A DNA stretch of 64,000 bases from positions 44,070,073 through 44,134,072 of the forward strand of contig OX457043.1 of the NCBI GenBank assembly GCA_949752735.1, given 5' to 3'. The notes under the pieces were generated by a model. It saw only the letters and a list, made by a program, of their open reading frames with translations. It searched no databases and was not told the DNA's origin. Positions 44,502-55,515 of the stretch are shown piece after piece (the first letter of the stretch is position 1; every line of letters starts with the position of its first letter). Source of the DNA: Lumbricus terrestris (Eukaryota; Annelida; Clitellata; Crassiclitellata; Lumbricidae). The translations under genes were made by a program, and so were the position numbers.

Positions 44502-45776
44502 TAGTGCTGTTCTAATAATGTCTCAATTTTAGTTTTAGTTTACGTTTTGATTGTAAGTCTTAATGTTTAGTTTTAGTTTCACTTTTAATTGTTGCTGAAT
44601 ATTAGTTTTAGTTTTCGTTTTAGTTTTTATGGACCAATTTTAGTTTCAGTTTTAGTTTTAGTAATGCAATTTTAGTTTTAGTAACTAGGGATTCACTTGT
44701 TAGAAATTAATGTCATTTAATTTTTTTGAAGAACCTAAATTAATACAAAGCAAAACAAGGAAGTGTTGAATCAAAAAATGAGTATGTGAAATGTTATTTG
44801 CTTTTAATCTGTGCAATTAATACCTCAGCATATAGTTAAATATTGTTTGTGAGTTAATATAATTATAACAGAGTTATTTAGGCCCTAGTTGCTCACAACG
44901 GGACAGTTAGTTAAAATTAGCCTACGCATAAACCCAGATCATAATATATTATAATGCTTTTTCAGCTCATTTACTAAAGGCTATTATTTAAAGTCTTTTG
45001 TGAAACTACTACATGTGAAAATAGTGCATGCATTACCTTTGAAGCTGACCAAGAAAAATGTTGAAGAAAATCTTGTCGACACACTTGGTAGTAGCCTGTT
45101 GTTTTACTTTCTAACACCTTTTAAGTTCCTCGAAAAATTCAGCGTACACCAGCTTGTACGCTGGTGACAAGTGGACTTTCATGTTGGTGGCATTTTTCCC
45201 TTTAAGAATTTTTTCGCAGGGCTTGATTGACCCAGCCCCTCTGGCCACCAGTCACTTGAAACTCAGCACCAAACATTGCGGCATAAAGCTGAAATAGGCA
45301 TGTTATAGGCTAGTTAAAGTAATCCCCAAAAGGACTTCCTTTACACATTCAGTCGACCACTGCTATGCGTCACGAGGACTTGTCGCAGTTAAATACAACA
45401 GCTTTGTCAAATTTGAAAAAATGAAAATAATATTAGCAGGTGTAGATAAACAAAGCAGGAACATCTCCTTGCCAGTCTGGCAGCCTCGTTCCTCCCGTGT
45501 GTCTTAGAAATTTGGTACGCCATTTGCATAATACGAATAAACAGGGCAATTAAGGTAAAATTACGAAAAAGTTATTTAGTTTTCGTTTGACCAGTTATCG
45601 TTTTAGTTTTCGTTTGATCAATTTTCGTTTAGTTTTCGTTTTGATTGCTGTAAATTTCGTTTTAGTTTTAGTTTTCGTTGTCAGCGCATTTTAGTTTCAG
45701 TTTTCGTTAACGAAAAACGTTTCATTTTCGTTAATTACCATTTTCGTTTTCGTTTTCGTCGACGAAAACAACACTA
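44502..45776. mobile_element. hAT-like element with TTTTAG/TTTTCG hexamer ends (1275 bp)
   Basis: Ends TAGTGCTGTTCTAAT and, inverted, TAGTGTTGTTTTCGTCGACG. Flanks are AAGAAAAC (44494-44501) and AAGAAAAT (45777-45784), 7 of 8. Subterminal arrays of TTTTAGTTTTAG (44525-44690) and TTTTCGTTTTAG (45565-45765) occupy both sides. No transposase is seen. Confidence 0.72.
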
Positions 45777-45784
45777 AAGAAAAT

Positions 45785-45958
45785 ACGTTGGCTCTATAGA
45801 ACAGGCGGTGTCTTCTCTTGTCCTACCATCCGATATTACTGTTCACACGAGCAACGAAGACATCTACAAGTGAGATTCTCATAAACGAGAGGCCGAGATC
45901 GACCCGTGAGAAGAGCTAGAACGGAATTCGGATTGCGAAATCCTGAGCTGAAGAACGG
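45785..45958 (+). other. Candidate 5' UTR exon of glycosyltransferase 2
   Basis: AAGAACGG at 45951-45958 is followed by GTGAGT, a near-consensus donor, in less AT-rich sequence. The 3' splice site before the paralog 2 ATG ends at 46562, so an intron 45959-46562 is plausible. The 5' limit is unknown and no transcript evidence is available. Confidence 0.35.
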
Positions 45959-46574
45959 GTGAGTCCGTCCGGGGAACGCCCGACTACGATATTTCAACGA
46001 GCAGAGGGGAACCCGTTACAGACTTAGTTGTATACAGCATTGACTATAATGTATACTGTATGCAGTATACATTAATAGTCCCAATCACGTTCAAAATATT
46101 GAACTTTAGAGATGGGCTTGGCACAAATGCCAATTTCCAAACCGAATGGCACTTAGAAATAATTATCATTTATACAAACTTAGAATAATAATGGACCAAG
46201 ATTTGATCCTTAGGGGACCCGCATAGCATAGAGGCCATTCTGGACCCTATTTCTGTGAGAGCAATTATATGAAATAAACTTTTTTTAAATATAAATTCAT
46301 AAGCTAACGTGGCTTCTATTATAGCAACGAATAGCAAGATGGAGAATTTTAACATTACAGTTGAGACTACAGCACAATCAACCTATTGTTACTGCAGGCA
46401 TCCCTGAGTAGCATTTACTACATCTTCCTACCATGACGTTTATTATGTTACGATTGTCGATCGTCATAATTACTACTATTATTCCCAGAAGAATTTTGTT
46501 GCACTGTCATTACCATTCATAATCTCATTTCTATATGGTTACATTTTTTTTTATTCCACCAGGTATTATTTGTG

Positions 46575-48308
46575 ATGGCCCGCCTCGGAGATATCGCAGT
46601 GCCCAAGAGAATTATGGTTATCAGCTGTGCCGCCTTTTTTAGTCTAATCATCTGTTCAACACATTTCGTCAACGTTCTTCCACCGATCACTGCATGTTTC
46701 ACTGGAGAAGAGTTCCTCTCAACGCTGACAGCCCCCAAGAAACGTTCCGATGTTTTAGTATCGCCAGTCCTCAGACATAAAATAAATGCTCCCACAAACA
46801 GTTCCGCGTTTATTTCTTCACACCAAGCCATTCTGTCACCCGTCACGGTCTACTACGTCTGGTGCCAAAGCCACAGTTTTGAGTTTCGGCACTACCTGAG
46901 CGTCAAGAGCGCAATTCAGAATTTGCAACCCCACATTATAATACTTTACTATCGATACTATCCCCGCATTGATAGTTATCTCTACAATACATGGCTAAAC
47001 GAACTTCAACAAGATTTTCCATTTCTCGAAACCGTTGAGGCACCTAGCGAGGGTTGCCACAATGGGAAACCGAGCATGTCTTTCATTTATCAACTCACCA
47101 ACGAACGAGGAGGAATCTATTTGGGTGAGAACACTATTTTAACCCGTCCTTTGCCTGACAGACACCACACGACGTTATTTTCTGTTCGCGAAAACACGGG
47201 AGACATCGACTTATTAGTTATAAACGAGAAACTATCGTGCGAACCAGATTTAGCGTTAATTTCTAAACAATCGAACCAGCTGTATTGCCCACTTGTTTCA
47301 GTACTGCAGAATACCACTGTTTTGCCTTCTTGCATCATTCTTGATTTTGCCATTTTTCCAAAAGACATATGGTACCTGGAAAGTGACTTTGGTCGTTTTG
47401 CACGAAAGTTTTTCTACGGATCCTCGGAACTCCCAGTACCAAAGCCATCATATGACGAGTTAGTTCCAAACATCGGACATATGATTTGGTTCGGAGGTGG
47501 ACGAATGAATTTTCTCTTCTTCCTTGGAGTACTCAGTTTGTTGCACGTTGCTGGAGTGGACACGGTTTACATCCACGGTGATAAACCACCGTCAGGATAC
47601 TATTGGACTCTTCTTAAGGACGACCCTCGAGTCATTCACGTCCCGCAGTACGGTATTCACACGATTTACGGACAAACTCTGAAATATAACTATCACCGGA
47701 GCGACGTTTTGAGAGCTGAGCTGATGTATCGCTATGGCGGAATCTACATGGACGTGGATGCAGTGTTTGTCAAAGAAATTGACCCAGATATTCGGGGTTA
47801 CGATGCTGTCGGAAGCTACGACTGGGTCGATTGGGATCATCCATTTCCAGAGATCATCAACTTTGGAGTGATGATGGGAAAGAAGAAAGCGGAATTCTGG
47901 CGTCTGTTTCGGGAGTCGATGAAATGGTTTCTCGACGAAGACTTTTCCTGGAATGGACTCCGAAGACCCTACCAAATCATGGAAAGACACCCGAATCTGA
48001 TTCGCATCGATCCCCATTTACAAGTTATCTGCTTCAATCTAAAATGTCATGCCACGTGGTGGAAGAATTTTCAGGACGAGAGGATCCATCACTTAAACAG
48101 ACAGCTGGACTGGAGAAAGGACGCCTATGCTTTCCACTGGACCGATCCAACGCCACTCGAATTCAGAGGGTACGATCAACTTCTCAAGTCAGATGGCATG
48201 TTTGCCGATATTGGAAAGTATATTCTCAACCGCAGCGGTATGACGGGATACTTCACCAGGAAGATGGCCGCCGCCCATGGAATTAGTCTTCGTGCGTCAG
48301 TCGTATGA
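46575..48308 (+). CDS. Type II membrane glycosyltransferase with two GT32-like units (paralog 2)
   Basis: An intact single coding exon of 577 residues starting MARLGDIAVPKRIMVISC, chosen because it is the first ATG after the TTTATTCCACCAG acceptor ending at 46562. The signal anchor is at about residues 12-35. The first GT32-like unit again reads GGIYLGEN instead of the DXD pattern. The second reads RAELMYRYGGIYMDVDAVFV with an intact DVD, and keeps HMIWFGGG and FSWNGLRRPY. It is co-linear with paralog 1 through the whole luminal part, very similar at the DNA level in the middle and more diverged in the stem and C-terminal fifth. The likely site is the Golgi lumen with a nucleotide-sugar donor; specificity is unknown. 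A possible polyadenylation signal ATTAAA is at 48746-48751. Confidence 0.85.
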   Translation: MARLGDIAVPKRIMVISCAAFFSLIICSTHFVNVLPPITACFTGEEFLSTLTAPKKRSDVLVSPVLRHKINAPTNSSAFISSHQAILSPVTVYYVWCQSHSFEFRHYLSVKSAIQNLQPHIIILYYRYYPRIDSYLYNTWLNELQQDFPFLETVEAPSEGCHNGKPSMSFIYQLTNERGGIYLGENTILTRPLPDRHHTTLFSVRENTGDIDLLVINEKLSCEPDLALISKQSNQLYCPLVSVLQNTTVLPSCIILDFAIFPKDIWYLESDFGRFARKFFYGSSELPVPKPSYDELVPNIGHMIWFGGGRMNFLFFLGVLSLLHVAGVDTVYIHGDKPPSGYYWTLLKDDPRVIHVPQYGIHTIYGQTLKYNYHRSDVLRAELMYRYGGIYMDVDAVFVKEIDPDIRGYDAVGSYDWVDWDHPFPEIINFGVMMGKKKAEFWRLFRESMKWFLDEDFSWNGLRRPYQIMERHPNLIRIDPHLQVICFNLKCHATWWKNFQDERIHHLNRQLDWRKDAYAFHWTDPTPLEFRGYDQLLKSDGMFADIGKYILNRSGMTGYFTRKMAAAHGISLRASVV

Positions 48309-48887
48309 GAGAGATGCCATTACGTTTGGTGTAAACATTTGAAATTGATGGACCAGCATGGTCCATTGACATTACACAAATAAGGGGAAATGGACTGAGG
48401 GATAGTGCCGTCATCGAGTCAGGCACACTTCTACTCAAAGATTGTCTCTCCAGAAATATCGTTCCTGCTCATGATATTTCCCAAAAGTCCCTCTGGCCTC
48501 AACAACAAGTCGTATACCCTATTGAAGAGTGGTGAGTGACATCGTATTGAATATGACCTTGACTGGATCATCGAGTGGATGCGCGATGCACCCTGACATA
48601 ATGGATTGTGTTGTTAGACTTCTGTGTCAATTTGCATTACTTCTACCTATTATATAAGTGTTAGCAAACCAAGTGTATCATTCCATCTCGTTGTACTGTA
48701 CATTTAAGATGTTGTTGCATTCACTGATTGCCTTTACTGATCCAGTATTAAAACTGTCATTTTGCCAAGTTTGATAAATAACTGGTTGAGTTTTCACAAT
48801 CAACAAGTAGATTACTCTCGATCTTCAAAGTGAATCTCCAAAGAACGTACTCGACAAATGATTAGTTCCACCGTTGGCTAGAACAAT
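48309..48887 (+). other. 3' UTR and flank of glycosyltransferase 2
   Basis: No ORF. ATTAAA at 48746 is a possible poly-A signal. Confidence 0.45.
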
Positions 48888-49070
48888 GTGTTTAATCTAG
48901 ACGTCTCTGGGGGAGTTCCCCCCTGGTTTGACATTTCCCAACCCTCAAAAAAATTTGACGAAATGATAATAGTTTTTAGTTGCTGTTTACATAATTATTT
49001 CACAAGAAGTGTTATAATATTGACTGTTATATGATTATATATATAGGGCTATTATTTATTAATATAGTAT

Positions 49071-50354
49071 TGTAGCGGACGACCAGGGTTGGGCAAATAC
49101 CACCAGGAACCGAACCCCAAACCCTAGTCCTCAAGGCGATGTCCGTCAGTGTAGTCCGGCGTCAACTGAAGATTGACGACTAGCCAGTCAGGCTTGAAAC
49201 ACATTTATTCGACAATCAAAGAAGAACTTCGCAAAGCAGTCCTCAGCCAACTTCTATAGCGCCAGTGTTCGGAGCTAGTTCGGAGCAATGTTCGGAGCTA
49301 TTCATGTAGCACCACTGTCCCGAAACCACTGCACCACTGTTCACAGCAATTGTCAATGCAGAACGCCGAGTCGTCGTCGTGTAGATCACCGCTGCCTCGC
49401 CAGCGCACGCAGAGAATCTGTGTAGCGGGTCGGGTTTCGAACCCGAGTCGGCGTCGTCGAAGACAGGAACTGAACCACTGCGCTCACCCGGTCGGCAGCG
49501 TTGGCAGATCCGGCGTTGAATCCTGTTCGTCGCGGCACAGCGACGATCACCAGTCCTTCCGTCGTCTGTAGGCGTCGGATTTCCGAAGAGCACGACCGCG
49601 GGTCAAGAATCGAACCCCAATCGACAGCGTTGCACAGCAAAGGCCTCCAAACCTTCCGTCGTCGACAGCGTCGGATCCCAATCGAATACGTCGGTAGCAG
49701 CAGCGTCGAACTCCAAATCGTCGGCGTTGCACAGCGGAGATCACCAGACCTTCCGTCACGGGTCAGGCTTCGAATCCAAGCGTCGTCGTGGCACAGCAAA
49801 GGTCGCCAAACCTTTCGTCGACAGGCGCTGAATTTCGGCAGCGTCGTCAAATCGTCGTCGCGCTCTCCAAAGCGTTTTCCTTCAGACGATCACCTGCTGA
49901 CCGTGCTGCGATTCGATCCCGCAACAGCCGACCGACGCGTCTTCCCACTGTTCCTCGGCGATTTCTTCAACGACTGTTTCCGATGACTCTCTCTTCGCTG
50001 ACTGTTCGATGACGACTCTCGATCGATGAGTGCCGTGCCTACGCGCGCACTCGTATTTGTGCGTCACGAGGCCACGCCCACCAGTTGAGGTAGACGGCAA
50101 TTCGGGTAGACGTTAGGCCACGCCCACCAATTGAGGTAGGCGCCAGTTCGGGTAGACGGCAATTCGGGTAGACGTTAGGCCACGCCCACCAATTGAGGTA
50201 GGCGCCAGTTCGGGTAGACGGCAATTCGGGTAGACGTTAGGCCACGCCCACCAATTGAGGTAGACGCCAATTCGGGTAGACGGCAATACTTAGGCGTACA
50301 CGAGGACAGACATTCAATAAAAATAAAGGAACCCCATGAACCCGATTTCCAACA
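49071..50354 (-). repeat. 3' LTR (1284 bp)
   Basis: TG...CA termini. It contains about 62-bp tandem units with TTAGGCCACGCCCACCAATT (50090-50285) and an AATAAAAATAAA segment near its 5' side on the minus strand. It retains about 120 bases (after GCGTCTTCCCACTG) that the other LTR lacks. Confidence 0.9.
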
Positions 50355-50589
50355 CGCCTCCCCCACAAGCAATCCAAGGCCCCACTTGGAGTAAGCACTA
50401 AGCATCCCCACAATGTACATGAACAGTGCTACCTACGTCTATACAATCGGCCTAGATCGTTTCTAAACATGAAATTAAAATAATGCAGCTTTTCATCGTC
50501 TGATTTATCCGATACATTTTTCTCAGGCAAATCCTTCGCGAAAACAGCAAATCGGTAATTTAATTAAAAACATGACAAAATCTTGCCAA

Positions 50590-50860
50590 ATCTCAATCGG
50601 GTGCGGAGTGCAGTCGCGCACAACCCCCTCTCTCTTTTTCTTTCACTTCCCGGGTGCGAAGTGCTTTTTACGCACCACCCCCGTTTCATTTTTCTCTCGG
50701 GTGCGATGTGCCTTCTCGGTCACAAACCCCTCTCTCTGTTTTTCTCGTTTTTATTCGCCTGTTTTTTTTCTTTTTCTCTCTCTTTTTTTCAGGCTTATTT
50801 CTCTTTTTTTTCATTTTGGGTACGGTGTGAACTGTTGGTCACACCCCCCTTCTTTCGCTT
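50590..50860. repeat. ~50-60-bp imperfect tandem repeats (GGGTGCGAAGTGC / CACACCCC)
   Basis: Four blocks of the type GGGTGCG(A/G)(A/T)GTGC followed by CACAACCCCCTCTCTC and a T/C-rich run, inside the LTR element between the pol remnant and the 3' LTR. Confidence 0.75.
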
Positions 50861-50935
50861 TTTTTTCAACGACATATACGATTAATTACAAGCAATTACA
50901 GAAAAACAAAACCCACACACGGCTTTACAATCAAT

Positions 50936-53398
50936 TCAAAAAAAATAAAAACATGGGCCAGGCACGACCCAACAGTTAATCACGAGCTTCCTTTCATCCG
51001 CTTCGTCTTCCAAGTTCGGCCGACCCAAATCCGACCAAGAGCCTCCAGGGTCGAAAGGCAAAAGTCCATAGTTCAAAAACCACATGCATCTAGCAGAACC
51101 GGACTCACTCGCAGGTCCACGACTCATCGCATATACATAGTACAATTTAATCGCACTACAACACACAGCGCAAGACGAGACTCTCAGACATGAATCAGTT
51201 CCCGAAAAAGGACTGGAATCCTTCCGGGTCGGACCAGAGCAAAACTGCAAAGACCCATTATTCTCCACATTTGCGGAACATTTACTAGCTGCAGGTTCCA
51301 CAACTCCAGTGACCAACATTTGTCCCAGTTGCGCATCAATGGTAGCCTGATATGGTAGCGGTTGCCTCCTCAATGGTTGTCTCACCGGATGAGAGTCCCC
51401 AGTATCAATCCTATGCTGAGTAATCATGGTCCTTCCCGTCACCTTTTGGATCGACCCTCCGGTCACTTTTTCGGTCGACCCTCCGGTCACTTTTTCGGTC
51501 GACCCTCCGGTCACTTTTTCAAATCGTGCAGGATGCACCAGCAAGTCATGCGCCCTCAAGGATTTCCCGATATTTACAGAGCACAGGTCAGGTATCGAAT
51601 CAGCAGTCAACATAACAGGCTGTTCATTCAAATTCACCACACGAATGCACATTTTATCAGCATCATCATTCAACACAACTCTAGCAACATGCAGTCCAGG
51701 TTGAATTTCCTTAGACTCTGTCATCCATGCTTCAGCTGTGGTCGTCAAATCACGATATTGCGTTTTACAAGGAATATCGCACTGCGAACGAGGAAGAACA
51801 GTTGTCTCCTCTGCAACAATAACCCTGCGACACCAAAGCGAACCATTGCCCTTAAACAAAGGAATTCGGCGTCTACCAACAAAGAGTGCACCCTGACCAA
51901 AACCAAGTCGACAGCGGTGTTGCCTCAACCAATCCATTCCCAGCACTGGTTCACCAATCTGGTCAGAGACGAGAAAATTAGTCTCAATGGAAAAACCTCT
52001 AGAAATCTTAATTGGGACGTCAACTTGACCCAAAACCCTTTTCTGCGTTCCGTTAGCAGCCAAGAGAATGCGATTACTAGACTGGAGCAACAACCCATCA
52101 ACATCAGACGAGGGAACCAGGCTTACCTCCGACCCAGTGTCCACTAGGAACGTTCTTTGCCGTCCGTTGATCACTCCATGGATGTAGATCGCGTTGTTCG
52201 TCACAACCGTTGCTCTGTCTCTCGTTGTATGGTTGGTGACGGTCTCTTCGTTCCGCTCGGTCGTCGGCTGACCCGAATCGCGTTCGTCGTCCCGACGGTC
52301 TGGAAACTGTCGGTGTTGTCGGCACTGGCGTGCGTAATGCCCTGGGGACCCGCATTTATAGCAGGTCGACCCACGTCCCGGATTCCACGAAGCGTTACCT
52401 TGAGGAGGAATGGTCGGCGGAACCATTGGTGCGGAGTTGAAGTTCGTCCTGTTCGAGCTTCGGAGCTCCTCCAGCTGTCGGCAGATTCTTTCTTCCATGT
52501 CCTGCTGCCACTTGCGCTGTGCAGTGAAGAAGCTGTCCAGCTGAGACTGAAGCTGTCCTCCGGCGTCGCCCTCCTGAGTTCCTCTTACTCGATTCGCAGG
52601 TCTGCGACGATTCTCCAGGTCTGCAGTCTGCTGATACGCCGCCAAGCGTAGAGCTGTTCGGTACGCCTCGTCAATCGTCTTCGGTTCCCGTTCTCTCACC
52701 TTCAGAGACAGTTCCCGGTCACGGATTGCTTCAAGGAAGGCGTCCTTCGCAACGATCTCGGTCGTTTCGTTCGACGGCACCGGATAAGCAAGGACGACGA
52801 GTCTCCGGATGTCGTGCAACAAATCTCCCAGACTTTCATCCGCCCTCTGTCGACGATAGTAGAGTTGCGCACAAAAAGTCTCAGCCTGACCTTCCGCGCC
52901 GTATCGTTGACGAAGTCTCTCGACCAACTGTTCATACGTCACCTCCGTTCGCGCTCCAAAATCTCACAACAGCTGCGTTGCTGCCTTTTCCAAGGAAACA
53001 CGGAGGAAGTCGACTTTGTCGATTGCCGTCCATCTATTGTGGCGTGCACAGACGTCGAATTGTGCCAAGAACGATTCGAGTGACCCAGTCCCATCGAACT
53101 TTCCTGGTTTCATGGTCATCTTCCGTTCACCGACCAAGCGACTGACGTTGTCCAAGACTTTTGTCTCCATAGCGCTGACCCTGTCCAAGACTTTCGATTC
53201 CACGGCGGTCGAGTCTCTCTCAGGAATCAGCAGACTTCTGCGATCCTTCTTCGGCAGGTCATCGAAGTCGATCCTCTCCATGAAGCGGCTGGACTCGACC
53301 TCAAAGTCGACCAAGAGGTCCGTCCTTCGTCCGGCTGCTGGCGACGAAGTCATCGGGCGGTCAACAGCGTTTCCGTCCATCTCTGCAGTGTTCCACAT
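50936..53398 (-). pseudogene. gag-protease ORF with one in-frame TGA and truncated pol
   Basis: From ATG 53396-53398 the frame runs through a gag region, hits a single in-frame TGA at 52964-52966, and continues in the same frame for over 670 codons. After the stop come a retrotransposon gag segment, a CX2CX4HX4C zinc knuckle (CYKCGSPGHYARQC, about 194-207 in the downstream part) and an aspartic protease with FLVDTGSEVSLV (DTG at about 268-270). Then come three to four 8-residue repeats (KVTGGSTE) and only the first about 40 residues of a reverse transcriptase, up to VVEPAAS at about 51285, where unrelated sequence takes over. The catalytic RT, RNase H and integrase parts are missing. The TGA could be a decayed codon or a readthrough stop; decay is more likely. 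Confidence 0.85.
51445..51525. repeat. 24-bp tandem repeat inside the coding region
   Basis: CGACCCTCCGGTCACTTTTT is repeated with 24-base spacing about four times, keeping frame and giving the KVTGGST(E) peptide repeat between protease and the RT remnant. Confidence 0.93.
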
Positions 53399-53576
53399 TG
53401 TTGCTGAATGCGTCGAAGTTCCGACGAAATTTTTCTTTCGCTCCACTGGCTGTGTCCAAATTTTCCGAGAAGTCCAGCGAATTCTTCTTTCACCCCACTG
53501 TCTGGAACCAGTTTGTAGCTGGGACCAGCTTTGTAGACGTCCGACGAAATTTGATCACTCACTTCTGGTACCAGTT

Positions 53577-54728
53577 TGTAGCGGACGACCAGGGTTGGGC
53601 AAATACCACCAGGAACCGAACCCCAAACCCTAGTCCTCAAGGCGATGTCCGTCAGTGTAGTCCGGCGTCAACTGAAGATTGACGACTAGCCAGTCAGGCT
53701 TGAAACACATTTATTCGACAATCAAAGAAGAACTTCGCAAAGCAGTCCTCAGCCAACTTCTATAGCGCCAGTGTTCGGAGCAAGTTCGGAGCTAGTTCGG
53801 AGCAATGTTCGGAGCTATTCATGTAGCACCACTGTCCCGAAACCACTGCACCACTGTTCACAGCAATTGTCAATGCAGAACGCCGAGTCGTCGTCGTGTA
53901 GATCACCGCTGCCTCGCCAGCGCACGCAGAGAATCTGTGTAGCGGGTCGGGTTTCGAACCCGAGTCGGCGTCGTCGAAGACAGGAACTGAACCACTGCGC
54001 TCACCCGGTCGGCAGCGTTGGCAGATCCGGCGTTGAATCCTGTTCGTCGCGGCACAGCGACGATCACCAGTCCTTCCGTCGTCTGTAGGCGTCGGATTTC
54101 CGAAGAGCACGACCGCGGGTCAAGAATCGAACCCCAATCGACAGCGTTGCACAGCAAAGGCCTCCAAACCTTCCGTCGTCGACAGCGTCGGATCCCAATC
54201 GAATACGTCGGTAGCAGCAGCGTCGAACTCCAAATCGTCGGCGTTGCACAGCGGAGATCACCAGACCTTCCGTCACGGGTCAGGCTTCGAATCCAAGCGT
54301 CGTCGTGGCACAGCAAAGGTCGCCAAACCTTTCGTCGACAGGCGCTGAATTTCGGCAGCGTCGTCAAATCGTCGTCGCGCTCTCCAAAGCGTTTTCCTTC
54401 AGACGATCACCTGCTGACCGTGCTGCGATTCGATCCCGCAACAGCCGACCGACGCGTCTTCCCACTGACGGCAATTCGGGTAGACGTTAGGCCACGCCCA
54501 CCAGTTGAGGTAGGCGCCAGTTGAGGTAGACGGCAATTCGGGTAGACGTTAGGCCACGCCCACCAATTGAGGTAGGCGCCAGTTCGGGTAGACGGCAATT
54601 CGGGTAGACGTTAGGCCACGCCCACCAATTGAGGTAGACGCCAATTCGGGTAGACGGCAATACTTAGGCGTACACGAGGACAGACATTCAATAAAAATAA
54701 AGGAACCCCATGAACCCGATTTCCAACA
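53577..54728 (-). repeat. 5' LTR (1152 bp)
   Basis: Apart from a roughly 120-base deletion after GCGTCTTCCCACTG, differences in 62-bp unit number and an extra GGAGCAAGTTC near 53777, it appears base-identical to the left LTR over the long stretches compared, including identical translated segments over 150 codons. Confidence 0.9.
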
Positions 54729-54732
54729 GTAT

Positions 54733-55176
54733 AATTATGATACTATCATATTGCAAGGAGTATAATTTACTGTATATATTTTTACAAATACTATTTTGTC
54801 CAGCTAAAAGCATAGATGATATCCCTCCAGAAACATTTGACAACATTATGATTATTTTAGTTGCTGTTTACATCATTGTATTACACAAACTGTTATAACA
54901 TACTGTGATATTATTTACTATTTATATGTTATATGTTCATAATGTTATTATTTACTATTGTAATTATATATTTGATACAAATCATACAATCTTGTTACAA
55001 CGAGTATAACCTACTGAAAATATTAGTACAAATACTATTTTTTAACAACTAAATGGCTTCTAAGCCTTCTATCCAGTGCTTTCTTTCAAATTTCAAACTG
55101 CCAAATATCAAATGTTTTGGTCTTTGAACACCTATTAAAACAACATTAATACTGTAAGGCATCCAAATTTTGGTAC
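54733..55176. other. AT-rich flank with repeats shared with 48960-49070
   Basis: TTTTAGTTGCTGTTTACAT and TGTTATAA...ACTGT occur both here (about 54855-54900) and left of the LTR element (48970-49035), consistent with the LTR element having landed in an older repetitive unit. Confidence 0.5.
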
Positions 55177-55184
55177 CTGTAGTT

Positions 55185-55507
55185 CAGTGGTTCCCAACCC
55201 GTGGCCCACGGGTCAAAAGTGACCCGCCAACCCCCAATAATGGCCCTCATCTGTCAAAGAATTAAGAAAAATTTATCAATATAATTGAGAATTTGTACAA
55301 GATGGAACACATATTTTTGTTGTTACAAATTATTTTATTCTGACGACTAGGCCTATAAATAATATAAAACTTTCTATTTTGATTCAATTATGACAATTTT
55401 ATATGCTTTCAGATAATTGAATTTTAGCCTTGTGGCCTCCTAATGTCCTTCAACTAAGAAAAAGTGGCCCTAAACTTCCTTAAGTCTAAAAAGGGTGGGA
55501 ACTAATG
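55185..55507. mobile_element. hAT-like MITE, CAGTGGTTCCCAACCC family (323 bp)
   Basis: Ends CAGTGGTTCCCAACCC and, inverted, CATTAGTTCCCACCC. Perfect duplication CTGTAGTT at 55177-55184 and 55508-55515. It carries GTGGCCCACGGGTCAAAAGT and related motifs. It sits in the 5' part of the LINE fragment. Confidence 0.85.
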
Positions 55508-55515
55508 CTGTAGTT

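Larger units (their letters stand above)
49071..54728 (-). mobile_element. Ty3/Gypsy-like LTR retrotransposon, internally deleted, recent
   Basis: Two long direct repeats (49071-50354, 53577-54728) bracket 3.2 kb. In the minus orientation the LTR begins TGTTGGAAATCGGG and ends GTCCGCTACA. A primer-binding site TGGTACCAGAAGTGAGTG (53556-53573) starts three bases after the 5' LTR. A polypurine tract TGTGGGGGAGGCG abuts the 3' LTR at 50355. The outer flanks share GTAT (49067-49070, 54729-54732), a probable 4-bp target duplication. Gag, zinc knuckle and protease remain; most reverse transcriptase, RNase H and integrase are absent, so it cannot move autonomously. Confidence 0.88.

Noticed and set aside
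49243..50012. Paired ORFs of 116-161 codons repeated at 53760-54524
   Set aside because: They lie wholly inside the two LTRs and are repeated because the LTRs are; no domain and no start context.
51362..52147. 261-codon + strand ORF
   Set aside because: It is antisense to the gag-protease frame, which has clear zinc-knuckle and protease motifs.
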